Source: Calcarisporiella thermophila CBS 279.70
Taxonomy: Eukaryota; Calcarisporiellomycota
DNA: 43,907 bases
Direction of reading: 5' to 3'
NCBI RefSeq assembly: GCF_041956535.1
Contig: NW_027192212.1
Coordinates: forward strand, 508,426-552,332
Shown: piece after piece, positions 19,690 through 32,287 of the stretch
Layout: each line of letters opens with the position of its first letter
How positions within the stretch are numbered: position 1 is the first letter of the stretch
The notes under the pieces: model-generated
What the model was told of the DNA's origin: nothing
Seen by the model: only the letters and a program-made list of their open reading frames with translations
Databases searched by the model: none
Position numbers and translations under genes: made by a program

Positions 19690-22106
19690 ATGGCGTCAAT
19701 GACATCTTTGTCATCCATGCTCTTTATATTCATTGCACTCCTTTTTGGAGTAATACCAAGCGTAAATGCCTTTTATCTACCTGGGATGAAGCCCACAGAT
19801 TACCAAAGAGGCGATCCTGTAGAGTTAATGGTGAACGCGCTCACACCAATGACTGGCTCACAAGATCAATATCTCTCCAGCGTTATTTCTTATGATTACT
19901 ACCACGAGCAATTTCATTTTTGTAAACCAGAGGGGGGGCCGGTGCAGCAACCCGAAAGTCTTGGAAGTATTTTATTTGGGGATAGAATTTTCAATTCACC
20001 TTTCAAGGTATGTACTTGGCAGTTGATACATTTTTAAGGAGAATCTAGATTTGGAAGATGTGAAAGCAAGCAATTTTTTTTTGGGGGGGGAGGGGGGGAG
20101 GAAATGTGAGGGGAAAGACATCTGTCGAGAAAATTTTAATTGATTATCTTAACTTATGATGCATTTAATAGCTAAACATGCTTGAAGACCGTGTGTGTCA
20201 AATTCTTTGCACAGAAAAGATTGACAAGTATGATGCCCAATTTATCAACGATCGGATTCGTGAAAACTATAATCTCAATTGGCTTGTTGATGGGCTACCT
20301 GCTGGACAGCTATATAAAGACAAGACTACCGATGCGGATTTCTACAGTATTGGATTTAAACTCGGTGAAATCCAAGATCAGCACGGCAAGAGGGTACCGC
20401 AATTTTCCAACCATTATGATATTACCATCCAGTACCACACAAAGGATAAGCACAACTATCGAGTGGTGGGAGTGTTGGTTTATCCAAGGTCCTTCGATAA
20501 TAAAGGTTCGCCTCGACCCACCTGTAGCAAGGAGCCGCCTTTGATATTGGATGAAAATGCAGAGAATACTGTCACATACACTTACAGCATCAAATGGGAG
20601 GTAAGCTTGTGAAATTTTCTTCTTCCCGCCTTTTCATTTAAACTAGATGTCACCTTTATATTCAATTTTTAGGAGACCGATATTCCTTGGGCCACCCGCT
20701 GGGATAATTATCTGTACATTTCCGACTCCAAAATTCATTGGTTCTCCTTGGTGAACTCGATACTTGTTGTCTTGTTCCTTACGGGCATGGTCGCAATGAT
20801 CCTTTTGCGTGCACTTCATAAAGATATCGCGAGATATAATTCTGAAGAGGTGCACGAAGATGTGCAAGAAGATTTCGGATGGAAGTTGGTTCATGGAGAT
20901 GTATTCCGCCCACCACAACGGGTTATGCTACTCTCCGTGCTCTTAGGAACTGGAGCACAACTATTTTGCATGACGACTGTTACTTTGGGTAGGCAGTATA
21001 TACTTGTTTTAAATTTTTTTTTTTGGAATACTGGACACATATTCATTTTAGTGCTTGCCGCCCTTGGTTTCCTCTCACCTTCCAACCGTGGTCTGCTCAC
21101 CACGATAATGATCATCCTATATCTTTTCTTGTCAATAGTCGCAGGTTATGTCTCTGCAGTGATCTATAAGATGTTAGGAGGTGAGAAGTGGCGCCAAAAT
21201 GTAATCCTCACATCCACACTCTTCCCAGGGTAAATTTGATAACTCGAATCAATATGCTGAGCATAAATTGCTAATTGTTCCCATTATTGACATGCATATA
21301 TAGAACGGTATTTGGAATCATGATTCTGCTGAACTTTTTCCTCATGTATGTCAAATCTTCGGGTGCAGTGCCTTTCGGAACGATGATTGCAGTCATCGGG
21401 CTGTGGTTCTTGATTGCAATGCCCCTATGTTTAGTCGGAGCATATCTTGGTTTTAAGCGAAAGGTACGAATCCTGTTTAATGAGCAATTTAACGCTGAAA
21501 GCAAATATTCACGCTCTGTGTTTTTGTTAGCGAATTGAGCAACCCGTCCGCACTAATCAAATCCCTCGTCAAATTCCTGACCAAGTATGTCGGGGTTTTT
21601 TTTTTTGACCTTGATATTGGGGAGTTTCTAACTGCTTAATTTTTTAATCCAACTAGGTTGCTTATCTACGCCCTATCCCTTCGATGCTAATGGGCGGTGT
21701 CCTTCCATTCGGTGCCATTTTTATTGAGCTCTACTTTATTCTCAATAGCATCTGGTTCCATCGAATTTATTACGTGTTCGGCTTCCTCTTCATTGTGTTT
21801 GGCATCTTAATCTTAACGTGCTCTGAAGTGACTGTGCTTTTGTGCTACTTCCACCTCTGCGCGGAGGACTACAGGTGGTGGTGGCGCGCATTCCTTACCA
21901 GCGGCGCAAGTGCCATCTACGTAATGCTCTATGCGACCCTATACTACTTCAGCAAGTTGAGCATCGACTCTTTCTCCAGCACCGTGCTCTACTTTGGATG
22001 GAGTTTCATCATGAGCCTTTTCTTCTTTGTTCTAACCGGAACAATCGGGTTCTTTGCATGCTTCGGGTTTGTTAGAAAGATCTACTCGAGCATCAAGATC
22101 GACTAA
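19690..22106 (+). CDS. TM9SF: Transmembrane 9 superfamily protein (nonaspanin, EMP70/TM9SF)
   Basis: Seven exons (19690-20007, 20172-20600, 20673-20988, 21052-21229, 21304-21463, 21531-21584, 21657-22106) give 634 aa, the usual family length. TM9 proteins sit in Golgi/endosomal membranes and affect sorting, adhesion and metal homeostasis. A signal peptide (about 1-26) leads to FYLPGMKPTDYQRGDPVEL, the family's opening. The lumenal domain runs to about residue 275, then nine membrane helices. Conserved blocks are visible: WKLVHGDVFRPP, LGFLSPSNRG, RTNQIPRQIP and CAEDYRWWWRAFLTSG. The C-terminus KIYSSIKID ends with the KxD-type Golgi-retention signature common to the family. Intron 4 (63 nt) is a multiple of three with no stop, so it could be misannotated as coding; conservation of TVTL joined to LAALGFLSP removes it. 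Confidence 0.95.
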
Positions 22107-22346
22107 AATTGCTATTTTTAAATTGTTATTTGGATGTGAAGTTTCTAGTAAATTTCTCTTTTTCCTTTTTTCCAAAAAGCTCCTTATTGAAATAGGAATA
22201 AATGGTTGCCATTCTAGCTGGCTACTTATTTTACAGCTTTTTATCCTGATCAAAAGGGTGGATATTGTCGACAAAGCCGATTCATGCTCACGAAAATAAA
22301 TAGATATATATATTACAGAATTGAGAAAATGGAAAAAAATTCGGAT
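22107..22346. terminator. Convergent 3' ends of the TM9 and kanadaptin genes
   Basis: A 240-bp AT-rich spacer lies between two stop codons facing each other. It includes AAATAAAT strings (for example near 22294) that could serve as polyadenylation signals for the plus-strand gene. Confidence 0.35.
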
Positions 22347-24899
22347 TTAATATCCGTATTTATCATTCAGAGCCGTCTTCCCATCTCCTTTTTGCCCTTT
22401 AGGCGGTTCCCACGTCGCATCTACAACCTCCTCATCCAAAACGGACTGTGGTAGCTTCGAAAGTTCTTCGCGCTCCTGTCGTTCCCGTTCCTCATATTCC
22501 TCAAGCGATAACTTGACCCGTTTTTTTGGAGCAGGCTCTGTAGACTCCTGGGGAGGTTGGGGATACTGGGATTGGGAAGGTTTGGCTGCTGGGCGTTTCT
22601 TGTTTGTCGATATGGGCTCAGAAGGTGAAGATGAAGGAGGAGCAAGGTTTGGAGCTGGGGCAGGACCATGTTTTTCTTCGACCATAAGCTTTGTCTCTCG
22701 CGGTAATTGCTCTTCTTTGAGTTTGTTTTCCGTTGCTTGTAGGGCAGGGGCTGGTGATTTTGAAGTGCTTGACGTTAAAGCTTTTGAAATGGGTTGTTTC
22801 TCATCCCCTACTTTTGTGGCTACATGTTTATTTCCCGAGTCCTTCACCGAAGTGGCTTCTGATATGGACCCCATGGCAGGCATATTCACTGGTTTAGCAA
22901 TTTCGATCAATTTATCCAGTCTTTTTGCTTCCTATGAGTTCGAATGATTTAAATTCATCCATGAATTAGAAAGATATAAAATGTATCCTGTTTACCTTGG
23001 TTAGTCCTTGAAGTTCCCGCTGTAAAGAAAATTTGGATGCGCGGGTTTTTTCTTTGTCGAGATGCTGGAAATAGGAGTCGAGATCGTCTTCTTTGTAACT
23101 TGGTACAGTCTCTTCTGTAGTAATATGGGTAAGCATGGCTAATAGTAAGTCAATAGAATGTATTTTTACCCTCTTCTTCTATCGCTTTGATCCGAGCCTT
23201 TAGCTCTTCCATTTTTTGTGTGAGCTCTTCCCGTTTTTCTGTAAGAGTTTCAAACGTCTCCACTGTACTGGTCTTATTCTCCGCCTTCTTCGCTCTTGCT
23301 TTCTCGGCTAGATAAAATAATTCAAATTTAGCGATTGAGTAGGAATGTTAGTATGAAGTAACGAATATAAAACCTTTCTCAGTGCGATCATAAAAACTAT
23401 CGTTTTCCTCATCCTCATCCTCGTCATCCATGAGACGTTTCATCCGATTTTTTGCTTTGATAAAAGAAGAGTGAAAATTTGTTCATCATTCCATGTATTA
23501 CAATGAAAGAAATTACCTGATTCCGAAACGGTATTTCTTAATAACCCTCGACTATCCAATTTAATGCACGCGTCCAATGCAGCTGCTCTCTCAGCATCCC
23601 TAGAGCATACAGCTTAAGTCTTATTAGAAGTATACAATCTGACTTCATATCAATATACCTTTTTTTATCGCTCTGACCTGTGGCAATTATAGGTCCGTAA
23701 TGATCTTCAGTCGGTAGTTGGATTCTAATAATACACCCAAACTTAGGTATACGGGGAGAAGCATAGAGAGAAAATAAGTTGAATCAAACCTTGCAGTGTA
23801 AGTTCGTGATACACCTTGCTTTTCCTCTTCATACTCAAACTCCAAGTCATATCCCCGATTTTCCAGCCAGTGCTTCAAAGCCTTCTTCGGGTCTTTGTGA
23901 TAATAAGCATTTTCATCTACCTTCATATCTTCTGGAAGTTCTCCAAAATCAGGTTCCTCTACCGCATCCTCTTGCATTCCCCAGGTCACACCATCACTTT
24001 CTCTTACAGGCGCTTCCATTCGAGCTCGTGCAAGCATTTCTTCTCGCTCAGCAACCTCAGCAGCTTCGGCCTCGGGAGATTGAAGAATATAGAGACGTGT
24101 ACTCTCACCAAAACGAAGTTGATCCCCTACGCGAAGTCGAATATAATTACGAGGTTGAACAGGCCTTTTGTTGATATATGTCCCATGACTGCTCTGAAGA
24201 TCATACAGAAAGACCTTTCCTAAAATAAGATAGTTAACAATAAGGTTTTGGCAGCTTTAACGATGAAGAGTAAACAGTGTACCCTCTTTCGAAAACTGTA
24301 TAATGGCATGATATCGAGACACGGACTATAAGATTGAAATTATTGGTATTAATATTGAAATAGCCTGATTCAAATTGGATCTTACTGGATGCTCCATTGG
24401 TATGTCACAAATTGGTAACCTCCCGACAATAAGAAACTCCTTACTTAATAAATCAAGTTCTTCAATAACAATTCCTCCCTTGAGTATTTCGAAACTGTAA
24501 TGCGAAATGGGTTGGGCACTCCAGTCAGGCTTTACATAATCAAGAGGGGGAATGGCAGGCACCTTGTGTTGAACTGCAATTGATTCTGAAATTATTGCCA
24601 CCAAAGATTAGGTTAATAATTTACCAAGAAAATAGCAAAAGCAGCACAAGGGGGAAAAGAAAAGAGTTTAAATAGATATAATTCAAGGTATCTGGCAAAT
24701 TAGTGTGAAGACTTATATTACCTTGTTCGAAGCTGTTCTCAGCTACAATCGGAGGATTCTGTTGCGATTTCGAATCTGATTCTGAAAGATCGGAGCGTGA
24801 ATCGTGAACAAGGGAAGTAATTCTGTCTCTCTCTGCATTTGGAAGAGATGCCGGCCCCTCAGGCGCTTTTTTCTTGGGAGCTGGAACGGCGAATGTCAT
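22347..24899 (-). CDS. SLC4A1AP: Kanadaptin (FHA-domain nuclear protein)
   Basis: Ten exons on the minus strand (24722-24899, 24386-24585, 24283-24325, 23790-24219, 23659-23724, 23517-23599, 23374-23454, 23170-23307, 22996-23114, 22347-22931) give 640 aa with all phases consistent. Kanadaptin is a mainly nuclear protein with links to RNA splicing; its exact job is unclear. The FHA domain (about 88-190) has the phosphothreonine-binding residues: GR in LIVGRLPICDI, SVSRYH, and SSHGTYINKRPV. A double-stranded-RNA-binding-like region follows (DPKKALKHWLENRGYDLEFEY to RDAERAAALDACIKLDSRG, about 240-330). Then come an acidic stretch, coiled coil and disordered Pro/Lys region. The C-terminus GDGKTALNDKYGY is the conserved family end. 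Two donors are GTTTGA and GTTTTA. Confidence 0.93.
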
Positions 24900-25766
<867 letters not shown>

Positions 25767-26130
25767 TTGAATCTCTCTCTTGTATTTTCCTTGGGGTTGA
25801 AAATAAACATATCTTTTATACTAATTGTTCGCAAACTTATATACTTGACTCTACATGGAACAAAGCCGTGTCAATTTCCTGCATTATTCCGGGATACATT
25901 CGAGCTCATAGAGCATAGATCAGATGTCTTTTTAACCCTCTGAACAGTTAGGGTTCCTGATTTTCCTAGCCAAGCACTTTTTAATTTTCAATTTGAAAAA
26001 ATTTTAGATGTGACCAGTTTTATCTGCTACTTAGTAGAAGCAAGCTCTCCTTTAATTCCATTCTTTTCACCTAGAGATATAGGAGTTGGATCTCCCCTCC
26101 TCTCCCACTAGGTGCATTTCCCTAAATGTC
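25767..26130. other. Intergenic region between RPL40 and ERF4
   Basis: RPL40 3' flank followed by the ERF4 promoter; AT-rich, no gene found. Confidence 0.5.
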
Positions 26131-26910
26131 ATGACGACGGTCGAAACAGCAAAACAAATACCCAATACGGATACCCAAATTCAGGAGAGCAGGACTTCAT
26201 CGGAATTCGTTCCATCCATCTCGCATCCGCTAGCCCATCCACCAGATGGACTATCGCAGACGCCTATTCCAACGCGTGTATATGCTCTCTCTGAACGTTC
26301 TCTGGAAGTGTCTGAGGGAGATGCGCAGTTTATAGGCCGCATGAGTGATACTGCCTCGCTGGCTGGAGCCAGTGAAGGCACAATACCGATGCAAGAGAAG
26401 CCCGTTTTTTTTAGAACTGGAAGAAGAAGCTTTGTGCGAGTAGAAAGGGATTATTCACGCGGGGATGTAACCCAATTTTCCATCGCTTTCCCTGTTGAAC
26501 TTGCCGGACGCGTAAGAATATAAATATCTAGAATTAACCTTGGACACACATTTGATAATTCTTGTGCATTAAGCAGCTGCCAAAAGAACAGTTCGAACGT
26601 ACCATCACCATAATTAACCAAAAATTAGAAATTGCTGAACGCCCATTATTTAACTTCATCGACGCATTACTAGGCTGTATGACTGCCACATTGTCAGCTT
26701 ATCTATTTTCAACCCATTATCGGCGTGTAGGTGGGAGTTCTCCTGTTTGTTAAAGACCACCTCTGACTACCTATTTTATATTCTTAGACTGTCAGAGAAA
26801 TACGCAAATTTATTGAGACCGAAAATGACGTTCACTATCACCCACTTTGTCTCAATATAATCGACCCAACACGCACGGCCTTTTTGTTCCTTGAAATCGA
26901 AATTTACTAA
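26131..26910 (+). CDS. ERF4: Ras palmitoyltransferase subunit Erf4 (Golgin A7 family)
   Basis: Three exons (26131-26511, 26574-26726, 26788-26910) give 218 aa. Erf4/GOLGA7 partners the DHHC enzyme Erf2 at the ER/Golgi and is needed to palmitoylate Ras. The N-terminal 105 residues are Ser/Pro-rich and probably disordered. The Erf4 domain begins with VRVERDYSRGDVTQFSIAFP, continues with QLPKEQFERTI and a hydrophobic segment (FIDALLGCMTATLSAYLF), and ends with IIDPTRTAFLFLEIEIY. This follows GOLGA7 closely, including the acidic-hydrophobic end. The start is the first ATG in frame (MTTVET); an upstream out-of-frame ATG lies at 26125. The gene is convergent with the reductase gene, with 159 bp between stops. 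Confidence 0.92.
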
Positions 26911-27069
26911 CATGTTGATTCAGCGTATATATTTCTCCATCTTTTCTGTTCTTCTGTTTTTTTTTCTTTGCATATCCTTTATTATTCCAACATTTCGCGT
27001 ACTTGTAATAATTTGCGTTAACTCTTATATATCATTAATTTACTGATAAATACATTTTATAATTTCTAT

Positions 27070-28361
27070 TTAGAGCTTAACTTCGTGCAAAAGCTCTTTA
27101 TCCAAAACCCCCGCAATCACGTTCTCCACAGCCACTCTGCCCATTTCGTTACGCGTTTCAAGGGTCGCACTCCCAATGTGAGGCAATAGGGTGCAATTAG
27201 GTAGAGAGAGTAGAGAACTATTGGGCGGGAGTGGTTCAGGGGTGCACACGTCAAGACCAGCCGCAAAGATAATGTTTTCGCGTAGAGCGCGTTCTTATTA
27301 TAGAACGAATGAAGAAATTAGTGGTGATGATGAAGGTATTCTTTATGGCTCTTACCTAGATCGTCTTGGACCACAATTCCTCCCCTAGAGGTATTCACAA
27401 AAATCGCCTCTCGTTTCATCTTCTTGAATCGTTCATAATTGAAATACCCAGATGTTTTTTCATTTAGCGAACATGTCACGCACACTACATCGCTCTCTTT
27501 CAACAGCTCGTCTTCACTAACGTATTTGGCATCGATCGCGGCGGCCAGATCCGGTTTCGGGCGGGGACCACAATATATGATCTTTTTTATTCCAAATGCG
27601 CGCAAACGAATGCCAACAGCGTGACCAATACGACCAAGACCAAAAATACCGAGAGTTTTGCCGGTAAACTGCAAGCCAAGTAGCCAAGTTGGTGTCCAGT
27701 TGCCCCACTTTAAAGTAGTTATAATCGTATCAAATACAAGCAAAACGTAGAAAACATAGAAAAATTACCTCTCCACTGACGATTGCTTGCATGCTTTCTT
27801 TCATCCGTCTTCCGGCAGCAAGGGCAAGCATAGCTGTAATATCTGCGGTGGCATCAGTGAGCACATCCGGGGTGTACCCAAGTTTAATGTTCCGGTCGGC
27901 CAAATCTTGTAGGCAGACATGATCATAGCCTACACTCATCGTGGAGATGACTTTCAATTGAGGGCCTAATTAGCAAATCGAATATCAGTTAATATTTATG
28001 ATGGGGGAGGGTGAGAAGGGAACATTTAGCTCTACCCGCAGCATCGCAAAGTTCCTTGTCAATTTTATCGGTTAGCATGCAAAGAATGCCATCCACCCCT
28101 GTTTATGAACTAGGATTAGATTTCATCTGCAGCTAGGACGCGTTTGGAAATTGCTTGCAAGTGCAAACCTCTGACTTTTTCCAAAAGAATTTCCCTCGGA
28201 ATTCTTTTAGCATCTTTCCATTGCTCAATGTGTACATTATGCTGCTCTTCAAGTAGCTTTTGTGCTCCTGGTGGTATAATTCGGGTAACAAACACTTTCG
28301 GTTTCGAGTGGGTCATTGCTGCGCGTTTGGTAATGCTCGAGAATTGGCGAGCTAGAAACAT
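27070..28361 (-). CDS. GRHPR: Glyoxylate/hydroxypyruvate reductase (D-2-hydroxyacid dehydrogenase)
   Basis: Five exons (28169-28361, 28036-28098, 27769-27965, 27356-27707, 27070-27293) give 342 aa. The enzyme reduces glyoxylate or hydroxypyruvate with NAD(P)H. The substrate/cofactor residues are present: STMSVGYDHV in the substrate domain, nucleotide loop FGLGRIGHAVG, NTSRGGIVV, AAGLDVCTPEPLP (catalytic Arg/Glu region), and LLPHIGSAT with the catalytic His. The first 16 residues (MFLARQFSSITKRAAM) have the Arg/Ser pattern of a mitochondrial presequence. A second Met at residue 16 could give a cytosolic form. The donor of exon 1 is GTTTGC, placed by the conserved KVRG-VDGILCML join. The gene is divergent from the TBC gene 117 bp away. 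Confidence 0.93.
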
Positions 28362-28478
28362 AAGAAGATAACGAAAATTCTTCTCCGCAAGATGTGACTT
28401 CTCAGTTACCACGAATTTTTTTTACTTTTTACCGTTCGTGCCACGTCGCAATCAGAATATATATTGGATGCAGCGGCA
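28362..28478. promoter_or_regulatory. Very short bidirectional promoter between GRHPR and the TBC gene
   Basis: Only 117 bp separate the divergent ATGs. A stretch TATATATTGG (about 28459-28468) just before the TBC start could serve that gene. No other element was recognised. Confidence 0.4.
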
Positions 28479-31400
28479 ATGAGACACACTATCCAAGAGC
28501 AAAGGTAATGACGGAGATCATACTGATGCCATTTTTCTATTATAAGGACTTCATTCTAATTTTTTTGGACGGAAAACCCCGCATTCTTTCGCCTCTGTAG
28601 GGAGAAATTCGATGTTATATTCAAAGATCCTATACTTTCGCTCTCCAGCCTTCGCGAAAAAACATTACACAATGATGTGTGCTCTAAAACGCTCCGATCC
28701 GTATGTTGGAAGGTAATATATAAATTCAATTTCGCCATTTAGTTTACTTCTCCATCATGTCTTTACCTCGCCCCTTATAGCTATTTCTATCATACTTGCC
28801 AAGCTTGGAAATAAGAGCATGGCCTCTCATTCTGAAAAATGAAAGAGAACATTATGAGTCCTTACGCAAGAAATATATCCGAATGCCAACAACTGAGAAA
28901 GCTGAAGATCTAGAGGTGAATCATCCGCTCTCTCTAAAACAGGATGTACGTAGTTGAAATATTGAATGCTTTATCACTCTTAGTCTTTAATTGTCTACCA
29001 TATTATATAATAGAATCCTTGGCAGCAATATTTTATGGACTCTGAACTACGAAAAGTTATCCGCCAAGATGTCGAACGAACGTAATTGACTTACTATTTC
29101 TTAAGCAATTGCGTATACGTTTAACATTCTTCGATATTAGCTTCCCGGAAATTGAATACTTCCGAAGCCAAGAAATACAGGACCGACTTGTCGATATACT
29201 CTTTGTTTACTGCAAGATGAACCAAGATGTTTCCTATCGACAAGGAATGCATGAGTTGTTAGCACCAATCCTTTGGGTGCTAGACACTGAGGCTGTAGAG
29301 AAGCGGATAGATATACCCCATGATGAGGAGTAAGTGTCCAAATCTATAATTTGTAAAAAAACTAAAAAGGCTCAATATTGGATGTTTTTGGATCTGTCTA
29401 TAGCGAAATAACACAGGCGTTAGAGACAACTTTGGATGCTAAATTCGCAGAGCATGATGCTTATGGATTATTTACTCAACTTATGAAATCAGCCAAAACT
29501 TGGTATGAGCATAATGATGAGGTGACGCCCAGATTACGGAAATCATCAAAGGTTATTTGATTTTTATTTTTTAAATAATTGGACATTCTGCTTATTATAA
29601 TTGTTTTTTTTTTGTGATATTTACTATGGTAGGGAGTGGACCGAAGTGATGCAATTGATGTGAGTCGCTCGATATCCGACTTTTCAAAAGCTTGTTTCGA
29701 GACTTATATTTTAAAATCAATTTTAGCCGGAAACACGCCTCACTCCTGTCTTAGCTGAAATGCATAAGATTTTCCACAAGCAGCTTAAGCGAGTTGATCC
29801 AGAACTTTACACCCACCTATGGGAATTGGGCATTGAACCCCAGCTTTACGGAATGTAAGAGCGTAATATGCTATATTCTGTATATACAAACTTATCAATT
29901 GCAATTTCCGAATATAGACGATGGCTACGGCTTCTGTTTGGGCGAGAATTCCCGTTTGAAACCTTGGTGCAGTTATGGGACGGTTTATTTGCGGAGGACC
30001 CTACGCTTCGCCTAACTAACTATATTGCCTTGATTATGTTGATGAGAATACGTGACCAATGTACCCTTCTGCAATTTCATTTATACCTACTTTATGCTAA
30101 TTCAATTTCGAAATATTAGTACTCCATTCAGATTATACAGGTTGTCTTCACCTTCTAATGCGCTACCCTCCAACCCCAGATATATCATCCTATATTGAGC
30201 AGGCGATTTTTCTACGCGATCACTTTTCACTTGAGGGAGGTGCTTCCATAATTCAACAGATTAATCTTAAAGCTGGGCGAGTAACTCGACTTCCGCAACC
30301 ACACGATGCAGCGGTAAAACTCCCCCACTCACCAAAAATCTCTTCGCGACAATCCTCTGGCCTAGAGAGTGGAGGCAGAGTTTCGGGGGCAAGAGCCGCC
30401 GGGGTGAATTTGGGTAGTGGAATTAGCGGGAGTTTGGGAGAAAACCTGCCTTCATTATCACAAGTAGTTGGGCCAAGAAATGCCACTGCTATCAATCGAG
30501 CTATCCAGTCCACTATTGCGGATATGAAAAAGAACGTCACAATGATCGGAGAGCATGTCATTCGTCCAATTATCGAGTCCCCTCCCGCGCAGCATGCTGG
30601 GGTGCGGCGAGGTGGACGAGGAAGATTAGACGAAGGGGATTTTCCACCTAATTTGGAAAATGCGCTGATACATCATGCTGCATCACAAGCGGCACTAAGC
30701 CAAACTACCAAGCTGACACAATTAAGGGAGCAGAACAAAAAGATGGGAGAGGCCATGGATCGGGGAATCCGTTTGCTTGAACAAGAGCTCTTTCCACAAA
30801 CTTCAAGTAAAGAGAATGGGAAAAGCACTGACACGAGTACCGAAAGGTCAAAACTTAATAATGAAATCGGGGTGCTTGTCGTACTTACGGGGTTAAAACA
30901 CATCCGAGATATCCTCCTTAACGACTCGATTGAATTTAATCCTCACATTATGGACATTGAAGAACCCCAGGATAAGAGCATTGAAGCGGAAAGAGTTAGT
31001 GAAGAAAGGCCGAGTGGCGAGTGGGAGGTTGTAACTGCCGAAGATAAATGTGAAGCGCTTTTGCCCACTCCAACTCTGCCAACAACAGCAGAACTTTCGA
31101 CAACAGATTTGCCTGTCGAGAAGCTGCAGAACGAGATAAGAATGGAGAAAAACAAGCCGTTAGAGATTTACTCTTCACAAGCTCATCCCGCCACCATTCC
31201 TACCACACACTCCGTGTCCACTGCAGCCTCTTCAAGTAATAGCAATGCATCCAATTTGACTACAAACTTATCCAAGTCTGCCTTACCATCCCTTGCCTCT
31301 GGTTCTAAACCTGAAACTCAACCGCATAAGTCCCCTCCAACTTCTCCTTCCCAAAAAAGAACATCTTTTTTGTTGGATGAGCTCCTCGATACAGGCGAGG

Positions 31401-31663
31401 ATCATGGTGCAAATAGCAGCCATCGCGAGTCGCTCACGCGCGGAAGATACAGTTGGATGTTGGGCGAACCGAACAATGCAAACAATTTGAATGGCAAGAG
31501 CCAAGATGTATGGAGATTGCCCTCTTCAACTAGACGACCATCGAGAAGAAACTACTCTAGCGCGTTAGGTGCAGATAATTTATCACCCAGTTCAGAGAAT
31601 AGTGAACCAAGACTTACTCAGAGTTTAATAGAAGAGAGCAAGAGCACATCTGACTCTCTTTGA
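28479..31663 (+). CDS. TBC-domain Rab GTPase-activating protein, TBC1D5-like
   Basis: Ten exons (28479-28504, 28601-28712, 28781-28945, 29014-29081, 29141-29329, 29404-29551, 29633-29659, 29727-29854, 29918-30060, 30120-31663) give 849 aa. TBC proteins speed GTP hydrolysis by Rabs; TBC1D5 acts on Rab7 with retromer. The dual fingers are present: Arg123 in IRQDVERTF and Gln158 in SYRQGMHELL. Later TBC blocks include DPELYTHLWELGIEPQLYG joined to IRWLRLLFGREFPF and CLHLLMRYPPTPD. After about residue 375 the protein is low-complexity Ser/Thr/Pro-rich with a short coiled coil and no named domain. Closest by feel is TBC1D5, because of the long variable segment inside the domain. The first exon is only 26 nt; the exon 6 donor is GTTATT. 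Confidence 0.9.
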
Positions 31664-32287
31664 GCAACGGGAGAGACCTGAGTCGATGATACATATATTC
31701 TCTTTTTATATTTGTAAATCACACCCATTTAATTTGTATGTTTTTTTTAGATATCTATTATTATTTTGCTTTTTTTTTTTCGTAACTATATTGTTATTTG
31801 CACTACAGTAGCCTTATTCATCCTTTACCTCTTCCTCTTTCTCTGCCTTGTTGGGTGCGAACACGTTCTACTAGAATGCTCCCTCTGTTGTTCGAATGCT
31901 ACTAATGAATAACTTTAGGGCCTTAAATCCATATCAGAGCCTTATACCAGTTTACTAAATTGATTGTTTGAACAAGGAACTTTTCGTATAAAACACCTCC
32001 AAACTTTTTTTTTCTTCACCTTTGTGAACAAGACGGATACCTTCGCACTCATCAGCATCAGAGCCCTTAAAATAATATATTCAATTTGAGCTTCCATTTC
32101 GTTTTCTATTCCAATGAAATATTGTAGAGTTTAGAGTTTGAATTAAGTTGATGCAAATGTGCTCTCGATCTATTGTATCTATTTCGGAATCAAATTATAT
32201 TACATTGATGCTGCGCCTTTTGAGCTTAATTCTTTTTGAGTCAGGTTTAGAAAATGCAATTATACTCGCAATAAATAAAATATCGAC
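31664..32287. other. Intergenic region between the TBC gene and HIS6
   Basis: T-rich 3' flank of the TBC gene, then the AT-rich HIS6 promoter. The frame at 32195-32458 on the minus strand is a shadow of HIS6 exon 1. No gene is seen. Confidence 0.5.

Noticed and set aside
20989-21051. 63-nt in-frame open segment that could be coding in the TM9 gene
   Set aside because: It has GT-AG ends, and removing it restores the conserved TVTL-LAALGFLSPSNRG block.
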